DNA of 64,000 bases from Riptortus pedestris (taxonomy: Eukaryota; Arthropoda; Insecta; Hemiptera; Alydidae). The notes beneath the pieces are model-generated. The model ran no database searches. It saw nothing but the letters and a program-made list of their open reading frames with translations, and was not told where the DNA came from. Positions 11,615 to 21,498 of the stretch are shown here, in pieces (position 1 is the first letter of the stretch; the number at the start of each line of letters is the position of its first letter). The stretch is from the NCBI GenBank assembly GCA_019009955.1, contig CM032230.1, positions 101,340,001 through 101,404,000 of the forward strand, written 5' to 3'. A program made the position numbers and the translations under genes.

Positions 11615-11810
11615 AAAAATCACAGACAGATTCTTACTAAAAACCTGGCAAAGCGTTCGATTCTCCCTCGTTGCTATCCTTTTACGTGACCAATAATAGT
11701 TTTTAATCGTTTTATTCTGGACCCAATATTATTTATATATTCTTCCAATTTTTGTTATGGCAAGGGTCTCCAATAAAAAACATTTTCTTCTGTGCAAACT
11801 TTTAACTGCC

Positions 11811-11860
11811 CTACATGTTTCGTGGATTACTTGCCACCTCTTCAGGGCTATCCCTTTTAA
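11811..11860 (-). ncRNA. hammerhead-ribozyme-like motif, core intact
   Basis: On the minus strand: CTGAAGA (CUGANGA core), one extra G, stem II GTGG/CCAC, then GAA plus the palindrome ACATGT and A. The palindrome gives a two-base-pair stem III (A-U, C-G) and the UA cleavage dinucleotide. This is the layout of minimal hammerheads in Penelope-like elements, where stem III is too short for good monomer cleavage and dimers can form. Stem I complementarity (GCC against GGG) is weak, so activity is uncertain. Confidence 0.6.
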
Positions 11861-12325
11861 AAGAAAAATATACAAAGAATTATTAATAACATTAATTTAA
11901 CACATCCCTTAATAATTCTTTTGCTATATATTGTATTAGTAGGTGCCTACATCTATGATATATTTATTAAATATAATTATTAATTGCTAGTTACATTTCT
12001 GAAGTGCTTTTTTACCTATTACATTACGTTGCGACTGTCCTCACAGAGAAGGCATATGATACTGAGAGGTTCCCGAGGTTGGTTAGGTCAGCTGAATAAA
12101 AATCGATCGGAAATCTTGAACTCGCTTATTTCGCATCATAATTTAAAGTCAATTAATTTTCCGTTTAGTATTATTTCAGAAATGTAAGTAGTAATTTATA
12201 GTTATATTTAATAAATATATCATAGATGTAGGCACCTACTAATACAATATATAGCAAACGAATTATTAAGGGATGTGTTAAATTATTGTTATTAATAATT
12301 TTACTTATATATTTTTCTTTTAAAA

Positions 12326-12373
12326 GGGATAGCCCCTGAATAGGTGGCAAATAAGCCACGAAACATGTAGGAC
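12326..12373 (+). ncRNA. hammerhead-like motif, right arm, core mutated
   Basis: The counterpart of 11811-11860: CTGAATA replaces CTGAAGA (the essential G8 has become T), stem II is GTGGC/GCCAC, and GAA-ACATGT-A follows. Stem II is stronger than in the left arm, but the core change should abolish cleavage. Confidence 0.55.
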
Positions 12374-12484
12374 AGTTTCAATAAAGTTTGGACCGAAGAA
12401 AATGTGGAGACCCTTACCATAACAAAAATTGGAAGAATATATAAATATTTCTTAAATTTCGTAAATATACTAACATTCTTAATG

Positions 12485-12578
12485 CCATTTATTAACACCC
12501 ATCTAGTATGGTTAGCTGGAACGGGGTATCTACAGGTTAATTTTCTACAAGGGTGGATTAATGATTTTATCTTGAGAG
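12485..12578 (-). repeat. tRNA-derived SINE, 3' fragment, reverse
   Basis: Read in reverse it has 'ataaaatcattaatccaccc', 'aacctgtagataccccg' and a GTTAATAAATGGC tail. This corresponds to the 3' half of the SINE family. It abuts the inverted-repeat pair at 11731-12448. Confidence 0.65.
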
Positions 12579-13402
12579 ATCTTCATTAATAGAATTCCTA
12601 TTTATATCTTGGAATGTGAACCCGCTACTCTTATGATTACATATTCATACTATTAAATTATCATACTCAATTGAAATACACATTAAATACTAATAACTTT
12701 CATGAGACCCATAGACTCCTAGGTTCCCACTCAAATAATAATGGATTAAATTCATAAGATGAAACATGAATCAATAATATTGTCATATCAACAGATAATG
12801 TCGCATGAAATAAAAAACTAACCATTTAATTGGTAAGGAAAATCAATTATAGAAGTGTCATTATCGTCAATGTCAGCAGTTGTGTTAATTGAGCTATTAA
12901 TAATACTTTATCAGTGCCTATGATAAAAAATAGTCTTTTAAACGACACTATTTATATCCTTTAAGGGGAAGAGGATAGGGAAGGTCAAGAGGTGACATTG
13001 AGAGGAAGTAGCTAGAAGAACCATATCGGGGATAATAGGTCGAGAGCTGAGACCTCGCTGGAAGGAATGGAGGTATATAAGCTGGCTCTAAATCCTATGC
13101 TGACGACTTAATGACGTCATTATTACTCTCTTTGGAATCTACTATATAATGTCTTGGAAAATGGGTTCTCTCTCTTAGAAAGGTTTTGTTGGGAAGTCAA
13201 ACGATGTTGACTGTAAGAATCGAAAGTTGTCATTTGGTTGGTTAGCCAAAATGAATTCTGTTCTTTCATCAATTTAAAAAAAAAAAAAAAAATCTGAAAC
13301 TTGGTTTGCTGAAGGTCGAAAACAAGACAGTTTGAGCTTAATATTTTAGTTAAAGAATCGAATTATAATGAATGTTTATAACGAAAATTGAAGACCATCA
13401 GC
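12579..13402. other. AT-rich stretch, nothing recognised
   Basis: Contains a short poly-A run near 13276 and a palindromic TGACGTCA at 13112, but no gene or repeat family member. Confidence 0.45.
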
Positions 13403-13835
13403 AGTTCAACAATATTAGTTTTATAATATTTATCGATTTAACTAGTAATAACGCAGATATTTCAAAGTTACGAATTCCCCCCTCCCCTCTAAACCTCCCA
13501 TGCTCCTGGTCTGATTTCAGCGATTAACGTCTATGAACTTCAGTATTGAATTAAACGTGGATTATGGTATAGATTAAATAAACCTTTTTATTTTGAATAA
13601 GGTAAAGTCTTAATTGATGACGTCTTCGCACAATTTATTTGCATGCATCTTACAAAATAAAAGTGCTAAGTATATTTGGTATTTAATCTTGGAATAACGT
13701 AGTGCAAGACGTATCAGCTTATTGTTAATATCCGAAGGAGAGGGGGTTTACTGATGGCTGAAATACTAACAATGCAATTATCTCTCTTAGCTATTCAAGA
13801 TAGAGAAGAAATGTATATAATAATTTTTTCCTGTA
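13403..13835 (+). mobile_element. Helentron-like fragments in permuted order
   Basis: First comes a 3'-middle piece (13403-13545: 'gcagatatttcaaa', a C-rich block, CTGATTTCAGCGATTAACG). It is followed by a 5'-half piece (13615-13835: TTGATGACG, 'atttgcatgcatctta', 'tggtatttaatcttggaataa', GAGGGGGTTTACTGATGGCTG, 'attcaagatagag'). In complete copies the order is the opposite. The same permuted order occurs at 62155-62600. Confidence 0.7.
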
Positions 13836-14274
13836 ATCGTTGAATAATGGTAACATTACTAAACTGAAATGAGTGAAGAAAGTGAAACATTTTGCAATAG
13901 AGTGAAGAAAGTGAATTGCCTTCTTAATTAGTAATAAGTATAAATTAAAAAATAATTTGAAGTTGGAAATTAAATGCTTTTAAATGTTTCTTAACATTGT
14001 AAGAATTTATTTTAACAAAATAAATTGAAATGTGAATGAATTATTGGTGGAAATAATCAATATATTTTAAAATTTAAATATAATAATAATTACCTTCCTT
14101 GTTTATAACTGCACTACTTCACAATCATCACTAGTTGTTTTATAACTATGCTTATAACCTTTCACAACCATGCTTATAACCTACCAACAACATACCATAA
14201 TCTTCACAACATCCTAATTTTGTTCATATTCTGGTTAGATATGATCATGTATTACACGATTACAGAAAAAATTT
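13836..14274. other. AT-rich stretch between element fragments
   Basis: Short direct repeats (GTGAAGAAAGTGAA twice near 13875-13915; 'tgcttataacct' twice near 14150-14180). No gene or named repeat was seen. Confidence 0.45.
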
Positions 14275-14399
14275 AATATTACACTCGTGACGAAAGTAGA
14301 ATTTACAACTCTCGTGAAATTACCACACTCGCTTCGCTCGTGTGGGTAAACGTTTCACTCGAGTTGTAAAATGATCTACTTTCGTCACTTGTATAATAA
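14275..14399. mobile_element. palindromic fold-back MITE candidate
   Basis: Nearly the whole 125 bp is one imperfect palindrome centred on GCTTCGC at about 14331. Left landmarks GTGACGAAAGTAGA, TTACAACTC and CCACACTCG reappear in reverse as CTCGTGTGG, GAGTTGTAA and TCTACTTTCGTCAC. The hairpin is much larger and less symmetric than a transcription terminator. No coding capacity and no second copy in the window. The class is unknown. Confidence 0.7.
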
Positions 14400-14449
14400 A
14401 TAACTATTATAGAACATTACATTAGCAATATGATTGTTTTTTTAAATTT

Positions 14450-14600
14450 CTTGTTGTGACGTATAACAACGGATATATTTTGAATTTTCGAAATTACTCT
14501 GTCTAAACCGCCATCCTCCCTTCTGAGTGGTCCGATTTCAGCCGTTAATGAATTTGATCTAAAGTTTTACTTAAATTGTTAAAATAATTGGTAAGGATCA

Positions 14601-14659
<59 letters not shown>

Positions 14660-14670
14660 ATATATGTGTG

Positions 14671-14723
<53 letters not shown>

Positions 14724-14798
14724 AGTTTTGAACGAAAGTAGCTGCCCCTTATACTCGTAAGAGTATAATCTAGTAGGCCCTTAAATGAATTCTGCTAA
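14450..14798 (+). mobile_element. Helentron-like element, 3' half
   Basis: Landmarks in order: 'aacggatatattttgaattttcg', split by small changes; 'ctaaaccgccatcctccc'; GTCCGATTTCAGCCGTTAATG; 'ggtaaggatcaaac'; the microsatellite (14608-14720); 'cagttttgaacg'; and the end TTCTGCTAA. The subterminal hairpin arm is mutated (AATGAATTCTGC). Confidence 0.72.
14608..14720. repeat. (TA)n with TG-rich centre, inside the Helentron-like copy
   Basis: A TA tract interrupted by GTGTGTGTATATATGTGTGTATG, then TA again. It occupies the family's internal microsatellite position. Confidence 0.96.
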
Positions 14799-16734
14799 AA
14801 CATATTTCTACCCAAGAGATTATTCTTTTGAAGAGCAAATCTTGTTATATATACACTCGTTATGTTTGAAATAAAGTTAGAGAATTGTTAGTTAATTACT
14901 TGTTACTATTATTGTGTTCTATTAATATAACTTCATTATTGGCTCCTAAAGAGAAAATCAACAAGAATAAAAACAAGAGTTATAGTAGTAATTAAAGTAA
15001 GAGAGAAAAAGAAAAACATAATGAGAAGTGTCACAAAGTAGCGATTTGTAAAGAAGAGTTCTTTGTGTAGAAATCCTAAACATACTTAAAAAGATCAGAG
15101 ATTTCTTTGTTCCTTTTGTCGCGTAAACGACCTCTGCCATGAATTATATTCTCTTTTTCTTCCATGGCCCACATAGAGATAGGGAACACATTACTGACTC
15201 TAAATGTAAGCCTTAAAGTTTTAAATTACTTGATAATTCTTTCTCTCTTTTCTTTCCTTTTTGGATCTCAAAATAGAACCTTAAGTTATACCTTAGGCAC
15301 TTAAATGTACGGAAAAAGGTGCCAAATATTTTCACGAAGGAACTAATTGTGAATAAAAAGCACTAATTGCTCTTTCCTTTTAATAATTCGGATAATTCGT
15401 TTAACATTCTTAAAACATTTCTTATAACATTAATTATACATATTGTCTTTGAATGATATACATTTATCATTTTAGGTCACTTCATCCAGTTTAAAATTAT
15501 TTAGTGCAAATATTCAATGATGTATATTACGCGGGAAAGTATACTAAGAAAATGGGGATAAAAATCAGCGAGAAAAAACATAGGGTCAGAAGCCACTAAT
15601 GATATCCAAATGCAAGGTAACAAAAATGAAGTATTTAAGCCAATGTAGGAGTAATTTGAATATACGCTGTTAAATAGCATATTAAAAACATTAATGCCTC
15701 TTGGGTAAAAAAACATTTTTATGGTATTTCCCTGCCTAGTAAAATAGTTGAAGATCATAATCTCGATAAAAGAGAAAAACAATATCAAGATTTTGCTTGG
15801 AGGAAGAGGCCAACTAAGCTATGAACACAAACATTCGTCCTAGCCCGGCCATTTGGCAATTACTTCAGTTTTCCTTAAAAGTTACTTGGATAGAAAGAAT
15901 TCATTTAATAAAATCCTAAGTTTTAGTCAATATGTCCTGTGAACCGTTTGTTTCCGACAGCCCTTCCCATCTTCATGTCCCACACTGTTAATTATGAAAA
16001 TGAACTTTCATATATAAAATTAGGTTTCAGTATTACGAAATGATGATGGTGGTACAAACAATCAACATTTAAAGACAGTAACTGGAAAGATTTGAATAAG
16101 AAGTGTGTTGTAAACAATCTCATTACCGCAATTTCCTCAGGATATTCGCTTAAATCTAATATGCATTAAAAAAGATTCAGTAAGAAAGAAATCAGTTGGC
16201 CATAAAGGCTGTAATGAATGGCAGAGAACAGGTAACAAGAAGTCGAGTATAATTTGTAGCTTGTGCATTGGGTCTAAGCGAGCCTAGGCAATAAAACTAG
16301 CATTATGATCAGGTTAATAGTCGCTCGTAACCATCTGATCTCAGCATTAGGGGCTTTTACTGCCTCTCTTCTCTTAATTCCCTCCAGAATCATCTCCCTC
16401 TCCAACAGCTGTTTTATTAATTGTTTTCATAATTCTATTCATTCATTAAATGAATGACATTTATCATCAATTGGGGTTTATAGCGGTCATCATAAAGTAG
16501 ACAATTTAGATCATTTTAGTCACACATCTCCTTTCAAATTATATAATTCATTGAGTTTTTGATTTTATGAATGGAATATAACCGATTTCTCGATTTCATT
16601 AACACTCTGATAGTATCGATCCGAATCTACAATTTGTTTAATCCAATGATTATCAGGCAAATTCTATTAGTATAAAATTTATACTTCGATAAAACAAATA
16701 TTTTGGTAACAGACCAATATATTTACATATATAA
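14799..16734. other. AT-rich stretch, nothing recognised
   Basis: No family member was recognised. Small minus-strand ORFs at 14958-15140 and 15501-15788 are AT-rich, lack any known motif and are judged to be chance. Confidence 0.45.
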
Positions 16735-16960
16735 AATCCATTGGTTCCATCCGGTGGATGAATTGCCCAAAATGTTTCTACGCAGAGAACCGTGCAGAAG
16801 GAGGAATAGAGGTAGGCCTAGGAAACGTTGGCTGATGAATTGGAAGGGGTCTTACAGAGGTTGAGAATACGTAAATGAACACATCAATCTGGGAACCAAA
16901 GGGAATGGTCAAAAATATTGATAGAGGAAAGAAACTCCAGTCCCTTAGCTAAATGTCTTT
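16735..16960 (+). pseudogene. RTE-like LINE C-terminal fragment
   Basis: One frame gives KMFLRREPCRRRNRGRPRKR followed by WLMNWKG. This is the basic 'RRxRGRPRxRWxD' block near the end of RTE-type reverse transcriptase proteins. After a one-base shift the next frame gives LQRLRIRK, a stop, then HQSGNQREWSKILIEERN, matching the 'DLRxLGxRxWxxxAxDRxxWRxIxxEA' tail. The frameshift and stop show it is inactive. Everything upstream is missing, so it is probably 5'-truncated. Confidence 0.78.
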
Positions 16961-17987
16961 ATTAATGAATTTACAACTGTTCCTTTGGACGTCCTGCAAG
17001 AGTGTCACACTTTATTAGTAACAGTGTCAAAAAAAATCTTTGTCTGACCGAGCTTTATCCCCACTGGGTGGGTTCCTTATGCTGGACTCGTCTCTTTTTC
17101 ATACCTGAAAAACAAAGAAAAATATATACTTGTTACAGAAAAAGCTTTCTATCCAAACATCATCACTGGCATATCATTAAGCTTCAACATTTGTAACTCT
17201 TCTGGTTCCACAAACTATATGATCAAGTAATTGGCTTATTGCTACTGAAAACGAAATTAATTTCAATTTATTGACTGGTCAAATTTCATTTAAATACTTC
17301 TCAAAATCGGACCAGGAGAAGCAAGGTTTTGAAAACTGTACTTGCAAAAAATATTCCATGTAACCTCTTGAATTGAAAAATTGTATATAACCGATTTGTG
17401 TGTGTATTTGCATTATATGGGTGTCTCCATTTCATTTAAACCATTTTTCTCTCTTCCTCTTTCTACTTTCATGAATGATTTCCAACCGTATCACAACGTG
17501 AAAATGTTTCACTATTTTATTACATAGAAGACTATCATCTATTGGTAAATAATAGCAATCATTCAGCCTTAGTTGTATGTCAACCAATTTAATTACCTTT
17601 TATCTACTATCGAGAAAGTTTATGAAACAATAATTGATTATAGTAGAGGAATAAATTGTTTTCATACCGATATCAAACGTAAAAAAGCTTTAAAAATCAA
17701 TGATAAAAGTAACATGAAAACTCTTTTCGTGCTGAAAATCACCCTTCGTGACAGGGAGTGCGATTTTGCTTTTTGAGGTTAAATAGGTAAGTCTGGGCTT
17801 TCAACCTAGGTTGTGGTTTCTAGTCAATTCGTATCGAACTCAGCCATAATAAAATAATTCAGTACTTTTAGAACAAATCGCTTACCATAGAACAATACTA
17901 TCATATCTGAACAGATTAGACGTATTCTGAAAATACACGTGCTGAAATGGAATGCTTCTTTATGAATCCAATACGCTACTTTCCTTT
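16961..17987. other. AT-rich stretch with one short repeat phrase
   Basis: 'aaaatcggaccaggagaag' near 17302 resembles the reverse strand of the Helentron-like family, but the flanks do not. Nothing else was recognised. Confidence 0.4.
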
Positions 17988-19162
17988 TTAGCAGATTTCC
18001 CGTGAGGGAAATCAACTATTGATGTTTTAGTCATGAAAAGATTCTTCAAATGTCCTTCGATCCCACCCGGGGTATGACGAAAATGAGGTTCGTTGAAAAT
18101 TGTATGTACATATACCCACCTGCTCCTACTCATATGTTATTAAGAACAAGCTATTATATCATGAGCCATTTCTTTCCAAGATTAAATATTAAGTTTTATT
18201 TTCATTGAAATTTTACTTTGTGAGATAAATGCAAATACGTTATGTGGTACGCCAGTTATGATTTTATCTTATTTTAAGGAAAATGTCTATTTGATCTATA
18301 ATATTGTTACGAAAATAAAATACATGAAAAATTGGACAGAGATGGTCACGTGTTTAGGGAGTATGAGGAGATCAAAGTGATGCCGCTATATGGTCAAGCC
18401 CGTCCTAGTCCCTACCAGTCCAGACCTCGAAGGGTCCAACCAATTCCGCTTTGACATTGCCGCTTCTCTATAAATAGCGTACAGCTCGGCCGACAGTTAG
18501 TTTATTTAATCTCAGCTGTCTTCAAGTGATCATCAGTTCAGTGCTAGAGTGCGATTTAGTGCAGCGCGGTAGGACAGTGCAGTGCCGTCTTTTTGTGAAC
18601 TTCAGTGACCGTGAGTGAATTATTGGATTGTGTAATAACAAGAACAGTGACGCTATCAGTGCATAATGTGAGTAGTAATTAAGAATAATTAACCAAGTGT
18701 ATAGTGCATTATTAAATAAATTGTGCAGTGATAAAAACTGAGAAACTTGTGTGTTTTTAATTTTGTAATCCAAAAGAACTCTTACAAACAACGTTTATTA
18801 CTGATTTTGGTAACAAAAACGTAACAATTTATTCGATATTTAACTTTTTATCGAAATTTAACACTGAAGTTCATTGTCGTTAATGGCTGAAATCCGAAAA
18901 AAGGTTACAAAACCAATTATTATTATAATCAATTGTTAATCTATTGATGCTCTATAATTGTTGTTCTATAATTTTATTTCGTAGCTCAAATATAAATCGA
19001 GTTAATCTTTCTTTTGTGTCTTCAGCCTTATGTATATCCTCACTTCTGCTTTTCGGATTTTAATTTAGAAATATTAAATATATTGGAAAAAGAGTTCATA
19101 AGTGTGTCATTCCAGCACGCGAGAAATTTGCTTAGTTTACGCAGCAATGAGTCTGTTTTTTG
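17988..19162 (-). mobile_element. two abutting Helentron-like partial copies, split by a solo LTR
   Basis: The left part (17988-18304) opens with TTAGCAGATTTCCCGTGAGG, the intact 3' hairpin in reverse, then GAAAATGAGGTTCG. It jumps to 5'-half landmarks ('ctgctcctactcat', 'gcaaatacgt'). The right part (18827-19162) has 3'-middle landmarks (TCATTGTCGTTAATGGCTGA) and then the 5' terminus CTTAGTTTACGCAGC... GTCTGTTTTTT. This looks like two deleted copies head-to-tail on the minus strand, with the LTR at or near their junction. Confidence 0.7.
18305..18826 (+). mobile_element. solo LTR, Ty3/gypsy-like, copy 1
   Basis: The element begins TGTTACGAAAAT and ends AACGTAACA, giving the TG...CA ends and a short inverted repeat (TGTTACG/CGTAACA) expected of an LTR. 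It has a TATA box (TATAAATA, 18469-18476) about 25 bp upstream of CAGTTAG (initiator, 18494-18500). A polyadenylation signal AATAAA lies at 18715-18720. No primer-binding site, gag-pol or second LTR adjoins it, so it is a solo LTR left by recombination. Flanking 4-mers (ATAT/ATTT) match at 3 of 4. The superfamily is inferred from promoter style, not from protein. Confidence 0.82.
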
Positions 19163-19239
19163 TTATATAGTGCTCGGGTTTCGTTAGTTTGAGGTCTGCT
19201 ATCATTTATTTTAGCGGTTGCATATCCTAGGCAACAAAG

Positions 19240-19683
19240 CTCCAACCTTTTGAAATTTAATCTCTTATTTTTAAGGAATAACACATTGTCATTTTTTTAA
19301 CCTTGCCTGTTCTTCAACATTATTTATTCAGTTTTATGCTTAATTTGCGTCTGCTTTGAGGTTTGGCTGCCGAAGTGCTGCATTGGCAAATCATTTAACC
19401 TTTTTATACAGTTATAGTTGTTAGTGTGTGACTGCAGTATTAAAATACATGGATCAGAACTTGCTAATTGTTAAAATTAGCGAGCTTGCATAATTTGGCT
19501 TCTGGTAATTCAAAACTCCCAATTTTTGAAATTTAATCTATTATTTTTAAGGAATAATATATGAGTTTTTTTTTAACCTTGCCTGTTATTCAATGACATT
19601 AATTATTCAGTTGTATGCTTAATTTGTTTCTGCTTTGAGGTTCGGCTACCGAAGTGCTTCATTGTCCAATTGCTTTACTCTTT
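19240..19683 (+). repeat. spaced direct duplication, offset about 276 bp
   Basis: Two versions of a block of about 165 bp lie at 19240-19405 and 19516-19683. Both contain 'gaaatttaatct', 'ttatttttaaggaata', 'ttaaccttgcctgtt', 'attcag', GCTTAATTTG, CTGCTTTGAGGTT, CCGAAGTGCT and 'cattg' in order. They differ by scattered substitutions and small indels. The 110 bp between them is not shared. The identity of the block is unknown. Confidence 0.8.
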
Positions 19684-19949
19684 ATTCAAGATAGAGAATA
19701 AATGCATACAACAATATCTATAGGTAATTTAATTGGCTATAAAAGTGTTTCTATACATTTTTTCGATCCAACGTTTAGTAACGGAGAAATTTCGATTTTT
19801 CAAAATTCGTCCCGTCTAAACCTCCCTCCTCTACTTGGCCCGATTTCAGCCGTTGACGAACTTGATCTTTCTTTTTACATAAAACGACTAAATATCGAGT
19901 TTGGTAACGATTAAACAATAATTGCGACCGCTAATGTGGTAACAGACAA

Positions 19950-19992
<43 letters not shown>

Positions 19993-20065
19993 GGTGGACA
20001 TTTGAAGAAAAATTTTGAAAATCGCATACGTCCTCAATAGCTGACCCCTATAATAAAATAAATCT
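19684..20065 (+). mobile_element. Helentron-like element, 3' two-thirds
   Basis: Landmarks: 'ttcaagatagagaataaatgc'-like start, TTTTTTCGATCCAACG, 'agtaacggagaaatttcg', CCCGATTTCAGCCGTTGACG, 'taaatatcgagtttggtaacg', ATTGCGACCGCTAATG, AACAGAC, the TA tract at 19953-19990, and a decayed 3' end (AATAGCTGACCCC... TCTCCTAA). It follows directly on the second block of the 276-bp duplication. Confidence 0.8.
19953..19990. repeat. (TA)n microsatellite inside the Helentron-like copy
   Basis: A short perfect TA tract right after AACAGACAAATCA, at the family's usual position. Confidence 0.95.
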
Positions 20066-20675
20066 CCTAATATTCCTGTTTTATTTCTAGCACATCAGAG
20101 TAGAAAAAAAAATGTTGAAATAACATAAAAAACACTACATTTGTTTCTGCCTTCCAAATTTCAGCCGAACATTTAGTCATTAAGCTGGCCAATATATTAC
20201 TCTTTCTGTATGCCTTTATACCTTGTTGGGCTACACAAGAGGTACCATAAGAGGAATGCGATAACACCGAGAATGTATCCTGGGACTCCGAGAAGCTTTT
20301 AGCGACACGCTCCTTATCCTTTGTGAATGGCAGGACAGCAAATACGGCAAAGAAACCACTTCTCCGTTTCCTATTTATATCTGCGAAGATATTGAAAAAC
20401 AGCTGACATAGATAAGACATAGGCTGTCATATGAATGATCATAGAGCGTACTGATAGTCCTTCTTACCGTGAATAAGTAGTCATCAAGGAGGGTAAAGCA
20501 CAAGCAATGGTTTCCCGTTGCATTGAGAACTGCATAATACGAAGCATGGGCTTGAGGAATAATTAACCCCTATTGTAGGGGAAGGAATGGTAATATTAAA
20601 ACGTCTTTCAGTCTTGTACATATTTTATTTTATTTTATATACGTTAGAAATAAAAAAAAAAAAATAAAAAAAAAA
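20066..20675. other. unrecognised stretch with a 117-codon open frame
   Basis: The minus-strand frame at 20067-20420 begins MSYLCQLFFNIFADINRKRR. It lacks any motif I know and has no convincing coding bias, so it is treated as chance. An A-rich run (20650-20680) adjoins the next element. Confidence 0.4.
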
Positions 20676-21498
20676 AAACAGTCCGTCACGAATGGCAAAC
20701 TAAGCAGATTTCCCTCGTGCGTCACGTATTTCCATTTATCTCGAATACGTAAAAGTTCAATGAGAACAATATTTGGTATTTAGGCTTCGAATAATGCGCT
20801 TCATAATATAACATGAGCAGAATTGTTTATATGACATGAGTAGGAGTAGGGGTTTACTGAAGGCCAAAAACTAAAAAAAAATGCCAGTACCTCGGTTAAT
20901 AAACAAGATAATGAACAAAACGTATAAAACAACATTTATAGAACATTACTTTTGTGATAAGAGTGCTTCTATAAAAATATTCAACCCAGTATATATAATG
21001 ACGGAGATATTTTGAATTTTCGAAGCCCCCCCCCAACCCCCCCCGAGTCCGATTTCAGCGGTTAACAAACTCGATCTTCATTTTTACATAAAAAGTATAA
21101 ACATTGAGTTTGGTAAAATTCGACCGATAGAGCGTTAATATACCCCATTTTCGTCTTCTCCTAGGTACGATCAATGGACGTTTGCAGAAATTGTTTGAAA
21201 ATACTATCAAGGAGTACAGGGCCCCTCTACCATATGTGCAATGCACACGGAGGCCATCCTTTGGGGGTGCCATAACCAAGGTCCCAAAAGAAATAATTTT
21301 AAAATAAAAGGTGAGAAATTAAATATAATTAGGTATAGATGCACACGAAATTTTATTAGTATATCATCCAGATACTGTCGATTTGTATGGTGATAAGGGG
21401 CGCCAAAATCCTTTTGCACACAGGCGCCAGTAGACCTTACGGGGGCCCTGAAGGAGTACAACCTCAATAGCTGATTTCCCCTAAAGGAAATCTGCTAA
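20676..21498 (+). mobile_element. Helentron-like element, near-complete, no microsatellite, with nested hAT MITE
   Basis: The 5' end is AAACAGTCCGTCACG... CTAAGCAGATTTCCC. The 3' end is TGATTTCCCCTAAAGG plus AAATCTGCTAA, an intact hairpin with the terminal CTAA at 21495-21498. Middle landmarks are all present: GGTATTTAGGCTTCG, AGTAGGGGTTTACTGAAGG, GACGGAGATATTTTG, GTCCGATTTCAGCGGTTAAC. Unlike most copies, AGCGTTAATATACCCCATTTTCG (20 bases at most shared with others) joins the two sides of the microsatellite site with almost no TA. The site was therefore either lost or never expanded here. Confidence 0.85.
21217..21450. mobile_element. hAT MITE (234 bp) with perfect 8-bp TSD
   Basis: Terminal inverted repeats are CAGGGCCCC at the left and GGGGCCCTG at the right. 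The flanking 8-mers are identical (AAGGAGTA at 21209-21216 and 21451-21458). Removing the insert restores the host family's uninterrupted 'ggagtacaacctcaatag' sequence. CA...TG ends with an 8-bp duplication define the hAT superfamily. The interior has no transposase. Confidence 0.92.

Larger units (their letters stand above)
11731..12448. repeat. 274-bp inverted-repeat pair, Penelope pLTR-like
   Basis: The left arm 11731-12004 and right arm 12175-12448 are reverse complements along their whole length with scattered mismatches. A spacer of about 170 bp separates them. Each arm carries a hammerhead-like motif (listed separately), poly-pyrimidine/purine AT tracts and the same outer end ('ggaagaatatataaat'). 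The arrangement suits two Penelope-like terminal repeats in inverted orientation. A fold-back DNA transposon is the alternative. No open frame in the spacer is recognised. Confidence 0.8.

Noticed and set aside
13112..13120. TGACGTCA palindrome as a CRE-type regulatory site
   Set aside because: An 8-bp palindrome is expected by chance in 64 kb and no gene lies nearby.
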